A DNA stretch of 12,186 nucleotides from Spirochaetaceae bacterium (GCA_031278295.1 JAITKQ010000129.1:1-12186); one strand, 5' to 3'. Numbered from the stretch's first letter, positions 1 through 6,931 are shown. The notes: generated by a model not told the origin, from the letters alone. Numbers and translations: made by a program.

Positions 1-527
1 CAAACAGCACTCGGGGGTCTCGAGGCGGCAACTCGCAGTTCGGAGAGGGGGAATCCTGCATTAAAGCTTACGGCGGCGGCGGCGGCGCAAGCCATGACAA
101 TGGTTGCGCGAATAGCGGGGCCGCCGGCGGATCGGGAGGCGGCGGAGCCAATAATCCTGGTGGAGCCGCCGATCCAGGCGTCGCGCCGACGGGCGCCCAG
201 TCTCTTGCTAAAGCAGGAGGGGGAGCAGGCAGCAAAGTAGGCGGAGGAGGGGGCGCGGGCAGTGCGGGACAAACCAACACCGGTGGGGAATCCCCGGCGC
301 GCGGCGGCAAAGGCGTTTCATCGAACATCAGCGGGGAGAGCCGATGGTATGCCGGCGGGGGCTCGGTGGGCAGCCCTGGCTTCGGCAGCGAACCTCCCGA
401 AGCTTATGGCGCGCTTGGCGGCGCAAGCGGCGCAGCGGGTACCGGAGACGGCGGCGGAAACGACGGCTCAGGCGGTTCGGGCATCGTGATCGTCCGCTGG
501 CCGCGCACCGGCGGCACGGAAGAGTAA
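1..527 (+). CDS. Glycine-rich surface-type protein, 3' part (start lies outside the window)
   Basis: A frame is open from base 3 to the TAA at 525-527 and gives about 174 residues with no start in the window, so this is the C-terminal part of a larger protein. It is very rich in Gly, with Ala and Ser, in runs such as GGGGG. Near the end it has SSNISGESRWYAGGG and then GGSGIVIVRW, shortly before the stop. That combination is typical, from family knowledge, of bacterial glycine-rich-domain proteins, which often follow LamG, fibronectin or adhesin-like modules on secreted or surface proteins. The closing IVIVRW strand argues for the true frame; the proline-rich reading on the other strand is its mirror. 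The gene converges on the RNase gene at 836-2686. Function unknown; surface location is inferred. No catalytic motif is visible in this part. Confidence 0.72.
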   Translation, partial: NSTRGSRGGNSQFGEGESCIKAYGGGGGASHDNGCANSGAAGGSGGGGANNPGGAADPGVAPTGAQSLAKAGGGAGSKVGGGGGAGSAGQTNTGGESPARGGKGVSSNISGESRWYAGGGSVGSPGFGSEPPEAYGALGGASGAAGTGDGGGNDGSGGSGIVIVRWPRTGGTEE

Positions 528-543
528 GGCTAAGGCAACATTC

Positions 544-586
544 ACGCCGCGCCCGGACCCCCCACTCCGGTATCCAGGCGCGGCGT
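544..586 (+). terminator. Inverted repeat after the glycine-rich gene, possible terminator
   Basis: A perfect 10-bp inverted repeat (ACGCCGCGCC at 544-553 and GGCGCGGCGT at 577-586) encloses a 23-base loop and begins 16 bases after the TAA at 525-527. No T-run follows, so it does not look like a standard intrinsic terminator. It could protect the 3' end of the message or help a factor-dependent stop. The gene-free stretch 528-835 holds this repeat and the larger hairpin at 692-744; I see no coding sequence in it. Confidence 0.4.
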
Positions 587-691
587 AGCTCCCTCGTTAG
601 CCAGGCGCCCGTTCCGCGTCGAAATCAACGCCTGAACCCCGGAATGGCAGCGCGGAGGTATCGTTTCCGGCGGCAGGTAGAAACGCTGCCA

Positions 692-744
692 AACGGCTGA
701 GGGGAACCAAAAAACTGAAGTTTTAGGGGTTCCCTTCAGCCGTT
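692..744. terminator. Large near-perfect hairpin between convergent genes
   Basis: The 17-base arms AACGGCTGAGGGGAACC (692-708) and GGTTCCCTTCAGCCGTT (728-744) pair throughout, with one G-T wobble. The 19-base loop holds a smaller AAAAC/GTTTT stem. The structure sits between the stop codons of the glycine-rich gene (+) and the RNase gene (-), where a bidirectional terminator or 3' stabiliser would be expected. Neither strand has a clear T-run after the arm, so termination is inferred from place and stability only. It could also be a miniature repeat. Confidence 0.45.
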
Positions 745-835
745 GTGGTATAAGCGGATACCGGCAAAGTTTGGGGCGGCGGTGAAAGCCAAAGTTTACG
801 GCAAGCTGTTGCCGGCGGCGTTGTGAAACGTGTCC

Positions 836-2686
836 TTAATCAAGGACGAAATTTGCCAAGGATTCGGCAAGCTTTACGGACTTTAATTTCAGTTTAACCG
901 GATCATTCGGAAGAAGGTCCTTTGCGCCGCGGCCGAGAGCGCACGAAGTTTCCATGCCGAGCGCCGGTATGAATAGCGCGGCGCGCGGGCCGTTTTTTTC
1001 GAGCAGGACAGCGTCCCAGACGCTGTCCTGTCTGTCCAGCAGGTATACCAGCTTCCAGTGCAGGACCGTTGCGCGGTCCGCGCGGGCGGCGGCAAGCGTG
1101 GCGCGTTCCGCGGTCCCCAGCTTTAAGAGCAAGGTTTCATTGTCAAGCGGCGCTTCGCCGCGCAGGACGGCCCGGATCTGCTGGTGCGCCAGGAGATCCG
1201 TATAACGGCGGAGCGGGCTTGTTACCTGCGAATAGATGTCCAGGCCAAGCCCCCAATGCAGGCCGGGTTTTGTGGAGAGGCTGCGGGGCCGCATACAGCG
1301 GCGGAGCTGGTACGAGCCGGCGAGCCCTTCATGAATCACGCCCGGCATATCCCCCGTCTCCTGCGTGATGTACGGGAATGGCAAGCCCCGTTGCAGCGCC
1401 CAGGCGGCGGCCGCTTCACCGGCAAGCAGCATACACTCACGCACGGCGGCGGCGGATTTGTACTCCTTCTGCGGGCTAATTTCCACCTGTTCACCATGAA
1501 TCGTGATACGCACCTCAGGAAACTCGATCAGGGCGGCGCCCAGATCGAGGCGTTTTTCGACATTTCGGGAGCTGAGTTCCATAAGCGGCGCGATACGTTC
1601 ATCGTTATCCGCGTCCGCGTAGGTCAAACGTGTAACGCGGACGGTTGATCTGAAAATATCAACGGCGTCTATCGTACAATCGGGGTTAATGCGGAGTTTA
1701 AAGGTGAGGGCCGGCGATGTTTCCGACAAACCCAGCGCGAAAAGAGGTAAAGCTTCCGGCGTGATCATGCAGGAAATACCTTCCGGCGCGTAAAATGTAA
1801 CGCCGCGGGCGAGGGCCTCGCTGTCGGCTTCCGTACCGTGCCGCACCGAAGCGGCGGGATCGGCCACGTGGATATACAGGGTTCCACCGCCTGAGCCATC
1901 CGCCTCGAAGTAAAGCGCGTCATCCGGGTCAGCGCTCCATTCGTTGTCGATGGCGAAGGCAGGGACGGAGGTAAAATCGAGCCGTTCCTTCTCCGGAGGA
2001 GGAGGAACGGGCGCGTCCGCCGACACAAGGTTTACACCGTAGCGGTAAGGGTGCGGGTTGAAAGACGGCTTCCAGTAGCCGGCTTCCAGCAGTAGACGGT
2101 GTGCGGCGCACGGAGTTTCCTTTATGCCCGCCTCGCGCAGGCTGCGCGACCTTTCCGTCTTGCCGAGGGCGAGTGCGGCTATATCCTGGATGTACTGGGC
2201 GTCCTCCTCAAAATCCACCCTGCCGGAACGCAACCGTTCGACGTAGGCCGATCTTCTGGTGGAATCAAGCTGTTTTTCATTTTTCTTCTGCTCTGCCGCC
2301 GCGACATCCGCGGCGGGGCGCGGACTTATCGCGGAAATTGAACCGTCAAAATAGACTCCGCCGGAAAGCAGTCCGTACACGGCCCAGGCCGACGCGGGCG
2401 TGAACTCCCCGTAAGCAAGCTCGGCCATATCCCGTAGTGAAAGCTTTTTGTCCGCCGCGCCGTACTCATCAAGGCACAGCTCCCAAAGCTCCCGGACATT
2501 CAGATCCGGCTTCACGTCCTCCAAACCGGCAAGGCTGACGATCGGCCCTTCATGCAGAATTTCAATATCTTTCACGCGGACACGCACATCCCTGCCGTCG
2601 GCAAGGCTAACCGTGATTTTATCGTCTATGGCGGTAACAATGGCGGGTTTTTGTTTGTACAGGCAAAGACTATGCGTTTTTAACAT
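836..2686 (-). CDS. RNase II/R-family 3'-5' exoribonuclease
   Basis: A 616-residue member of the RNB family, hydrolytic 3'-5' exoribonucleases that degrade single-stranded RNA in the cytoplasm. The RNB core runs from about residue 235 to 510. Its metal-binding signature IDNEWSADPDD keeps all four acidic residues (Asp247, 253, 255, 256) that correspond to the catalytic set in E. coli RNase II. The second signature, TSPLRRYTDLLAHQQ (489-503), supplies Arg493 for phosphate contact. About 230 residues precede the core, as expected for cold-shock-like RNA-binding barrels, though these are poorly conserved; the last 70 or so residues would be the S1-like barrel. The length fits RNase II (about 640) better than RNase R (700-800). 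An AGGA Shine-Dalgarno lies 8 bases before the ATG at 2686. It is divergent from the glycyl-tRNA synthetase gene. The exact RNase II versus R identity is open, so no symbol is given. Confidence 0.9.
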   Translation of the reverse strand: MLKTHSLCLYKQKPAIVTAIDDKITVSLADGRDVRVRVKDIEILHEGPIVSLAGLEDVKPDLNVRELWELCLDEYGAADKKLSLRDMAELAYGEFTPASAWAVYGLLSGGVYFDGSISAISPRPAADVAAAEQKKNEKQLDSTRRSAYVERLRSGRVDFEEDAQYIQDIAALALGKTERSRSLREAGIKETPCAAHRLLLEAGYWKPSFNPHPYRYGVNLVSADAPVPPPPEKERLDFTSVPAFAIDNEWSADPDDALYFEADGSGGGTLYIHVADPAASVRHGTEADSEALARGVTFYAPEGISCMITPEALPLFALGLSETSPALTFKLRINPDCTIDAVDIFRSTVRVTRLTYADADNDERIAPLMELSSRNVEKRLDLGAALIEFPEVRITIHGEQVEISPQKEYKSAAAVRECMLLAGEAAAAWALQRGLPFPYITQETGDMPGVIHEGLAGSYQLRRCMRPRSLSTKPGLHWGLGLDIYSQVTSPLRRYTDLLAHQQIRAVLRGEAPLDNETLLLKLGTAERATLAAARADRATVLHWKLVYLLDRQDSVWDAVLLEKNGPRAALFIPALGMETSCALGRGAKDLLPNDPVKLKLKSVKLAESLANFVLD

Positions 2687-2697
2687 TCCGGCATTCC

Positions 2698-2725
2698 TTT
2701 ATAGGCGTTGTCGTGGCAATGTTAC
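2698..2725 (-). promoter_or_regulatory. Possible promoter of the RNase gene
   Basis: On the minus strand, GTAACA (2725-2720) and TATAAA (2703-2698) are separated by 16 bases. The -10 overlaps the Shine-Dalgarno AGGA (2698-2695), so a transcript from it would start about 5 bases before the ATG and would lose that ribosome site. Either this promoter is not used or the message is nearly leaderless. A distal promoter could exist, but none stands out. Confidence 0.3.
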
Positions 2726-2757
2726 CGGCAAGAGCTATAACGGTACGGCGCTTCAAG

Positions 2758-2825
2758 ACCGGACCAACAACTTGATTCGATGTAAGTGTAAGGTTTCGCA
2801 CAATAATTTTACCGTCCGGTTTTTT
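2758..2825 (+). terminator. Inverted repeat followed by six T, orphan terminator-like site
   Basis: ACCGGAC (2758-2764) pairs with GTCCGGT (2814-2820), and T continues to 2825. The loop is long (49 bases), with a weak inner GTGT/GCAC stem. It points rightward in the gap between divergent genes, so no upstream rightward gene explains it. It could end a small RNA antisense to the RNase leader, or be chance. Confidence 0.25.
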
Positions 2826-2849
2826 GTCATATAGAAAGGCTATCACGGC

Positions 2850-2887
2850 ATAGCGCGCTGAGTCTATGGCACATTCAGCGCTATTTT
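2850..2887 (+). repeat. Bulged hairpin ATAGCG-CGCTGA / TCAGCGCTAT
   Basis: Left arm 2850-2861 and right arm 2875-2884 form ten base pairs with a two-base bulge (2854-2855) and a 13-base loop, followed by TTT. It is one of several hairpins in the gene-free stretch 2687-3485. Bases 2888-3084 hold nothing I recognise: the open frame through it has no ribosome site, no family resemblance and no bias. Confidence 0.35.
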
Positions 2888-3084
2888 CAGGCTGCCATCC
2901 GCGAGCTTTCCGCCTGATTCATCGCGTTTATCCCGGAACTTTATCACGCTTTGCCCGAAAAATCCCAAGAGAATCGCCGCCGGCGCTTCCCGCGTGTCAG
3001 ATGTGCGGTAGGGACAGTACCGCGGACACAGAGTACCGGGCCAAAGGCTATGTTTTTCGTGGCGAAGGCTGCGGTGGCAACAAC

Positions 3085-3230
3085 AATTTTACATTTAGCG
3101 GACTATCATTAGCGAAAAAGCCGTCGAGTACGAAGAGCGCAAGGGATTGGAGGGGCAACCCAAGGGGCTTGCCTGGCGGAACCCCGCAAAGCCCGATTTC
3201 CGGCAAGGCCGGAAATGCGCCCAAAAACAT
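3085..3230 (+). repeat. Dispersed intergenic repeat, copy 1
   Basis: This stretch aligns from end to end with 6664-6876. Shared blocks are AATTTTACATTTA at the left, GAAAAAGCCGTCG, GTACGAA, GGGATTGGAGGGGC, GCGGAACCCCGCAAAGCCCG, and GCGCCCAAA near the right end. The right part holds a hairpin with arms ATTTCCGGC (3196-3204) and GCCGGAAAT (3208-3216) around a 3-base loop; copy 2 has G and C at the closing pair where this has A and T. The left half keeps one reading frame between copies, while the right half does not, so it is not one intact gene. It lies upstream of the glycyl-tRNA synthetase promoter in the same direction. No transposase or terminal inverted repeats are seen. Its function is unknown. 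Confidence 0.8.
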
Positions 3231-3273
3231 CAAACCACCCCCTGCCTACAGCCGCGTATGGCAGAGGGCAGTA

Positions 3274-3298
3274 CCAGAGGCTACGGTGTAGCCTCTGG
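3274..3298. repeat. Perfect 11-bp hairpin
   Basis: CCAGAGGCTAC (3274-3284) and GTAGCCTCTGG (3288-3298) pair perfectly around a 3-base GGT loop. There is no following T-run on either strand. It lies between repeat copy 1 and the glycyl-tRNA synthetase promoter. It could be a terminator-like insulator, a protein site or a stable RNA element. Confidence 0.6.
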
Positions 3299-3386
3299 CA
3301 TGGAAGGAGCGGATAACACGGTAGTCAAAACCTCCACCACCGCCGCTTTCGGACCCGACGGCAGAACCCGAACTCCGCTTTGGGGA

Positions 3387-3416
3387 CGCTACCGCGTAGC
3401 GGGCGTGAAACCCGCT
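3387..3416 (+). repeat. Two overlapping, mutually exclusive hairpins upstream of glyQS
   Basis: CGCTAC (3387-3392) pairs with GTAGCG (3396-3401), and AGCGGG (3398-3403) pairs with CCCGCT (3411-3416). The two stems share 3398-3401, so only one can form. A GGCGGGCT tandem pair follows. The arrangement resembles an attenuator switch, but the best promoter (3432-3460) is downstream of it, so it would act only on read-through RNA. Confidence 0.35.
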
Positions 3417-3431
3417 GGCGGGCTGGCGGGC

Positions 3432-3460
3432 TTAACATTCAGTAAGGTTTTCTGTATATT
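3432..3460 (+). promoter_or_regulatory. Promoter of the glycyl-tRNA synthetase gene
   Basis: TTAACA (3432-3437) and TATATT (3455-3460) are separated by 17 bases, a near-consensus sigma70-type promoter. Start of transcription is expected near 3467, leaving a leader of about 19 bases with the Shine-Dalgarno AAAGGA (3474-3479), six bases before the ATG. CAGTAA (3440-3445) and TTACTG (3460-3465) form an inverted repeat over the spacer and -10, a possible operator. Confidence 0.65.
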
Positions 3461-3485
3461 TACTGAAAAACTTAAAGGAAAAATT

Positions 3486-4865
3486 ATGTCTGAAGAATTA
3501 ACAGAATATAAGGGACCGGCAACGATGGAAAAAATCACGTCACTGGCAAAACGGCGCGGTTTTGTATTCCAGTCTTCCGAGGTTTACGGGGGGCAGAGCG
3601 GGGCGTGGGACTATGGGCCGCTCGGAGTTGAGTTAAAGAATCGCATAGCCGGAAACTGGTGGAAGGAGATGACCCGGCTCCACGATGACATCGTCGGCCT
3701 TGACGCCGCGATCCTGATGCACCCGCGGACCTGGGAAGCTTCCGGGCATGTGGAGAACTTCACCGATCCGCTCGTGGACTGCAAGAAGTGCAAGGCCCGT
3801 TTTCGCGCCGACCAGATACCGCCGGAGGCACTTGAGGCAAAGAAATGCCCCGAATGCGGCGGGGATCTGACGGACACGCGCAAATTCAACCTTATGTTCA
3901 GGACACACATAGGCGCGGTGGAGGAGGAGGCAAGCGTGATCTACCTGCGTCCGGAGACGGCCCAGGGCATCTACGTGAACTACAAAAACATAATCCAGTC
4001 AAACCGGATGAAGCTACCTTTCGGAATCGCGCAGATAGGCAAGGCCTTCCGCAACGAGATCGTAACAAAAAACTTCATTTTCCGTACCTGCGAGTTTGAA
4101 CAGATGGAGATGCAGTACTTTGTAAAGCCGGGCACGGACGAGGGCTGGTTCAACGAGTGGAAGAGACGCCGCTGGGCCTACTACGAGAAACTCGGCGTCA
4201 AGACGAGCCAACTCCGCTGGCACAGGCACGGGCCGGACGAGCTTGCCCACTACGCGAAGGACGCTTACGACATCGAGTACCTGTTTCCGATGGGCTGGAA
4301 GGAACTTGAAGGCGTCCACAACCGTTCCGATTACGATCTGTCGCGGCACACGCAGTACAGCGGCAAGGACTTGCAGTACATCGATCAGGAGGATGGCAAC
4401 AAGAAGTACACGCCGTTCATCATTGAGACCTCGGCGGGACTTACGCGGACGCTGTTGATGCTACTCTGCGACGCGTACGACGAGGAAAAGGTCGCGGACA
4501 AGGGCAACGGTGACGACTGGCGCACCGTGCTACGTTTCCACCCGATGGTCGCGCCTATTACGGTGGCGGTTTTGCCATTGATGAAGAAGGACGGCCTTGC
4601 CGAGCTTGCGGAGGAGATCAGGAACGAACTGAGGGAAGATTTTTCGACGGACTACGACCAGGGCGGTGCGATAGGCCGCCGTTACCGCCGTCAGGACGAG
4701 GCTGGCACACCTTTCTGCGTGACAGTTGACTATGAATCGAAGGAGGACGGCACGGTAACCTTACGTTTCCGTGACTCGATGGAACAGATCAGGCTAAACC
4801 GCGCGGAACTTGGGGCGCGGCTGCATACGGAAATCAAAAATTACAGGCGTGGCGGTACCTCGTAG
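3486..4865 (+). CDS. glyQS: Glycyl-tRNA synthetase, single-chain (alpha2) class II type
   Basis: The enzyme charges tRNA-Gly with glycine in the cytoplasm. I chose the ATG at 3486, giving 459 residues, because it has AAAGGA six bases upstream and a good promoter before it; the frame stays open upstream to 3147 but that stretch is the intergenic repeat. The length fits the dimeric bacterial and eukaryotic-type enzyme (about 460) and not the separate GlyQ/GlyS subunits. Class II motif 2 is FRNEI (188-192) with RTCEFEQ (200-206); motif 3 is TSAGLTRTLL (315-324). A zinc ribbon is formed by Cys99, Cys102, Cys121 and Cys124. Residues from about 353 form the anticodon-binding domain. gltX follows after 102 bases on the same strand. 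The symbol glyS is also used for this type. Confidence 0.96.
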   Translation: MSEELTEYKGPATMEKITSLAKRRGFVFQSSEVYGGQSGAWDYGPLGVELKNRIAGNWWKEMTRLHDDIVGLDAAILMHPRTWEASGHVENFTDPLVDCKKCKARFRADQIPPEALEAKKCPECGGDLTDTRKFNLMFRTHIGAVEEEASVIYLRPETAQGIYVNYKNIIQSNRMKLPFGIAQIGKAFRNEIVTKNFIFRTCEFEQMEMQYFVKPGTDEGWFNEWKRRRWAYYEKLGVKTSQLRWHRHGPDELAHYAKDAYDIEYLFPMGWKELEGVHNRSDYDLSRHTQYSGKDLQYIDQEDGNKKYTPFIIETSAGLTRTLLMLLCDAYDEEKVADKGNGDDWRTVLRFHPMVAPITVAVLPLMKKDGLAELAEEIRNELREDFSTDYDQGGAIGRRYRRQDEAGTPFCVTVDYESKEDGTVTLRFRDSMEQIRLNRAELGARLHTEIKNYRRGGTS

Positions 4866-4931
4866 CGGGATAGCGGTCTGAGGGATCATGCGGCGCTGTT
4901 GATGGAAGCCGGCGGGCCGCACCCTGAGCCG

Positions 4932-4960
4932 TTGACAAAGAACGCGATGGCGGGTACTTT
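4932..4960 (+). promoter_or_regulatory. gltX promoter, apparently giving a leaderless message
   Basis: A perfect TTGACA (4932-4937), a 17-base spacer and TACTTT (4955-4960; it has the key T1, A2 and T6 of a -10 box). The gltX ATG at 4968 is only seven bases after the -10, where transcription would start. No Shine-Dalgarno sequence is at the usual distance. Confidence 0.55.
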
Positions 4961-4967
4961 TTTTTCT

Positions 4968-6446
4968 ATGGAAGTACGCGATCGTTATGCGCCGTCTCCT
5001 ACCGGATTGCAGCATATAGGCGGGCTGCGGACGGCGCTGTTTAACTACCTCTTCGCCAAATCGCGGAACGGTAAATTTATACTGCGGCTGGAAGATACCG
5101 ACAGGGCGCGTTTTGATAAGTTGTATGTTGATAACCTGTACGAGTCGTTTGAATGGCTCGGTTTTCATTGGGACGAGGGGCCTGATTCAGGCGGTCCGGC
5201 GGCCCCTTACGTTCAGTCCGAACGCCTGGGAAAGTACAGGGAACACGCGCGCAGGCTTATCGAAAACGGCCACGCCTACTACTGTTTCTGTTCAGCCGAA
5301 AGGTTGGATACGCTCCGCAGGGAGCGTGAGGCCGGGCGTTCAAATGAACAAGGCTACGACAGGCACTGCCGTAACATCGCGCCGGACGAGGCCGCTAGGC
5401 GCACCGCCCGTGAGTCGTACACGATAAGGCTAAAAATACCGCTCGGTGAAAAAACCGTTTTTAACGACGCGCTGCTCGGCCCTGTCGAATGGAAAAATGA
5501 CGATGTGAGTCCCGATCCCGTACTTTTAAAGTCGGACGGCTTTCCGACCTACCACCTTGCAAACGTCGTTGACGATCATCTTATGGGGATAACACACGTT
5601 CTTAGGGCACAGGAATGGCTTTCATCAACGCCGCTCCATACAATCATGTACAGGGCTTTCGGCTGGGTACCGCCGGTATTTTGTCACCTTCCTATGGTGA
5701 TGGGGCAGGACGGCAAGAAACTTTCAAAACGACACGGCGCTACCAGCATCGACGAATTCCGCAAAAAAGGTTTTCTGCCGGACGCGCTTTTGAACTATGT
5801 CGCGTTGCTCGGCGCTTCTTACGAGGAAGGCAGGGAAATCTACACGCCGGACGAGTTGTGCGCCTTATTCAGCCTTGAAAAGCTCAATAAAGCGCCCGCC
5901 GTTTTTGATTACAAAAAACTTGAATGGTACAACGCCCGGTACATCAGGATGAAAACGGACGCCGGGCTTGCCGCCCTTGCGCTGCCTTACGCCGTGCGGG
6001 ATGGGTTATTCGGCGAACCCGGCAGTCCGCCGGACACCAGACAGCTTGCGCTGTTCAACGCGGCGGCGCCGCTGGTAAAGGAACGCGCCGTGTTTCTAAG
6101 CGATATACCGGAAAAACTCGCATACCTATTTTCCGAACCTCCCGTCCCGGAAACGTCTGAATTCATACCGAAAAAATCATCGCTTGAGGATACGCGGAGG
6201 CTGTTAAATCTGGGACGCAGCCTTACCGCCCGCACGGCGGGAAGCGATGACGAAGGCGCGGAAAGGCTGGCAAAGGAAACCGCGGAAAAGGAAGGGGTAA
6301 AACTTGGCGATCTGCTGATGCCGCTCCGCGTAGCGATCACCGGTTCCCGCGTAAGCCCGCCGCTATTTGGCTCGATCCGGCTGCTTGGCGCGGAAACCTG
6401 TCTGGCCCGCATAGACCGTGCGTTGGAAAAGCTTGACCGCCCGTAA
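4968..6446 (+). CDS. gltX: Glutamyl-tRNA synthetase
   Basis: Class I synthetase that charges tRNA-Glu and, in organisms without GlnRS, also mischarges tRNA-Gln for the GatCAB amidotransferase. The ATG at 4968 gives 492 residues and places RYAPSPTG (6-13) at the N-terminus as in family members; in-frame ATGs at 4899 and 4947 add residues that do not resemble the family. The HIGH motif is HIGG (16-19) and the KMSKS motif is KLSKR (251-255). Cys106, Cys108 and the YDRHC Cys134 match the zinc-binding cysteines of the E. coli enzyme. Residues from about 325 form the helical anticodon-binding part. The nearby tRNA-Gln(TTG) gene makes a dual role worth checking; specificity cannot be read from the sequence here. 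The start seems to lack a leader (see promoter). Confidence 0.96.
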   Translation: MEVRDRYAPSPTGLQHIGGLRTALFNYLFAKSRNGKFILRLEDTDRARFDKLYVDNLYESFEWLGFHWDEGPDSGGPAAPYVQSERLGKYREHARRLIENGHAYYCFCSAERLDTLRREREAGRSNEQGYDRHCRNIAPDEAARRTARESYTIRLKIPLGEKTVFNDALLGPVEWKNDDVSPDPVLLKSDGFPTYHLANVVDDHLMGITHVLRAQEWLSSTPLHTIMYRAFGWVPPVFCHLPMVMGQDGKKLSKRHGATSIDEFRKKGFLPDALLNYVALLGASYEEGREIYTPDELCALFSLEKLNKAPAVFDYKKLEWYNARYIRMKTDAGLAALALPYAVRDGLFGEPGSPPDTRQLALFNAAAPLVKERAVFLSDIPEKLAYLFSEPPVPETSEFIPKKSSLEDTRRLLNLGRSLTARTAGSDDEGAERLAKETAEKEGVKLGDLLMPLRVAITGSRVSPPLFGSIRLLGAETCLARIDRALEKLDRP

Positions 6447-6466
6447 CCACGGCCCGTAACCACGGC
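6441..6466 (+). repeat. 13-bp tandem duplication over the gltX stop codon
   Basis: CCGTAACCACGGC occurs twice in a row (6441-6453 and 6454-6466). The first copy includes the gltX TAA. Each unit is itself a small hairpin (CCGT-AACC-ACGG). The duplication looks recent because the copies are identical. Confidence 0.85.
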
Positions 6467-6576
6467 CGGCTACCCTTATGTTCCCGCCATCCTCCTCCGC
6501 GCTATCTTAAAGGCTTCCTCCGCCGGAAAGAGCTCATACAATGATCAAATCGTATGGAGGCCTCGCCGCCCGGAGG

Positions 6577-6607
6577 CCTGTTTCTTACCCAAACAGGAGG
6601 CTTGGGT
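6577..6607 (+). repeat. Alternative hairpins in the gltX-hemerythrin gap
   Basis: CCTGTTT (6577-6583) pairs with AAACAGG (6591-6597) around a 7-base loop. ACCCAA (6587-6592) pairs with TTGGGT (6602-6607) and competes with it. GGAGGC also recurs three times (6556, 6572 and 6596 regions). The gap 6447-6965 holds these, repeat copy 2 and the hemerythrin promoter; no gene is evident. Confidence 0.35.
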
Positions 6608-6663
6608 CAACCGCTAGGCGCCTGTCCCCGCAATACCGCGACGACAAATTACACGTGAGCGGT

Positions 6664-6876
6664 AATTTTACATTTACGGTCCTATCGTTGCCGAAAAAGC
6701 CGTCGTGTACGAAACGCGGGGATTGGAGGGGCGCGGAGCAGCGTTCGCGCAGGGCGTTCGCGCAGGGCGTTCACGCGGAGCGTTCGCGCAGGGCGTTCAC
6801 GCAGGGAATGGGCGGAGCGGAACCCCGCAAAGCCCGGTTTCCGGCACGGAGGGCCGGAAACGCGCCCAAATTACAT
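6664..6876 (+). repeat. Dispersed intergenic repeat, copy 2, with internal expansion
   Basis: Second copy of the element at 3085-3230, in the same orientation and again upstream of a rightward gene. It is about 67 bases longer because of a 13-bp tandem array in the middle (6741-6805). The hairpin arms are GTTTCCGGC (6837-6845) and GCCGGAAAC (6853-6861) with a 7-base loop; the closing pair is G-C here and A-T in copy 1, which keeps pairing. In the left half, several differences fall in third positions of a shared frame (TCA/TCG, TTA/TTG, AAG/AAA) and one indel is three bases, so that half might be a coding remnant. Confidence 0.8.
6741..6805 (+). repeat. Tandem repeat, five 13-bp units
   Basis: Five head-to-tail units of GCGTTCGCGCAGG: units 1, 2 and 4 are identical, unit 3 is GCGTTCACGCGGA and unit 5 is GCGTTCACGCAGG. 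There are no spacers, so it is not a CRISPR array. The 13-base period would shift any reading frame when copy number changes. It lies inside repeat copy 2 and is absent from copy 1. Confidence 0.95.
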
Positions 6877-6897
6877 GAAAAATTTTTACAAATGTAA
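6871..6897. promoter_or_regulatory. AT-rich inverted repeat upstream of the hemerythrin promoter
   Basis: TTACAT (6871-6876) and ATGTAA (6892-6897) flank a 15-base spacer that holds AAAAATTTTT. It lies 35 bases upstream of the -35 box, so it could be an operator or an AT-rich UP-like element; or simply the edge of repeat copy 2. No known operator consensus is matched. Confidence 0.3.
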
Positions 6898-6931
6898 AGC
6901 TACCGTTACCCGTTGCACCCGTACGGACCAT

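Noticed and set aside
68..328. Proline-rich open frame on the minus strand
   Set aside because: It is the mirror of the glycine-rich coding frame on the plus strand, whose C-terminus has a recognisable family ending.
2866..3291. Possible 141-residue gene in the divergent gap
   Set aside because: No ribosome site and no family resemblance; its second half is the intergenic repeat, which is frame-shifted in the other copy.
3147..3485. 113-residue N-terminal extension of glycyl-tRNA synthetase
   Set aside because: The stretch is the end of the dispersed repeat plus hairpins and the promoter; the ATG at 3486 has a good Shine-Dalgarno and gives the usual protein length.
3231..3485. T-box riboswitch ahead of the glycyl-tRNA synthetase
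   Set aside because: No T-box sequence, no specifier loop and no terminator/antiterminator with a T-run; the promoter leaves only about a 19-base leader.
4794..5168. Minus-strand frame opposite the glyQS-gltX junction
   Set aside because: It overlaps two well-supported genes and shows no features of its own.
6741..6805. CRISPR array
   Set aside because: Units are 13 bp and directly adjoining, with no spacers and no cas genes.
6541..6897. Possible 118-residue gene between gltX and hemerythrin
   Set aside because: It is built from the repeat and a 13-bp tandem array whose period breaks any frame; no ribosome site.
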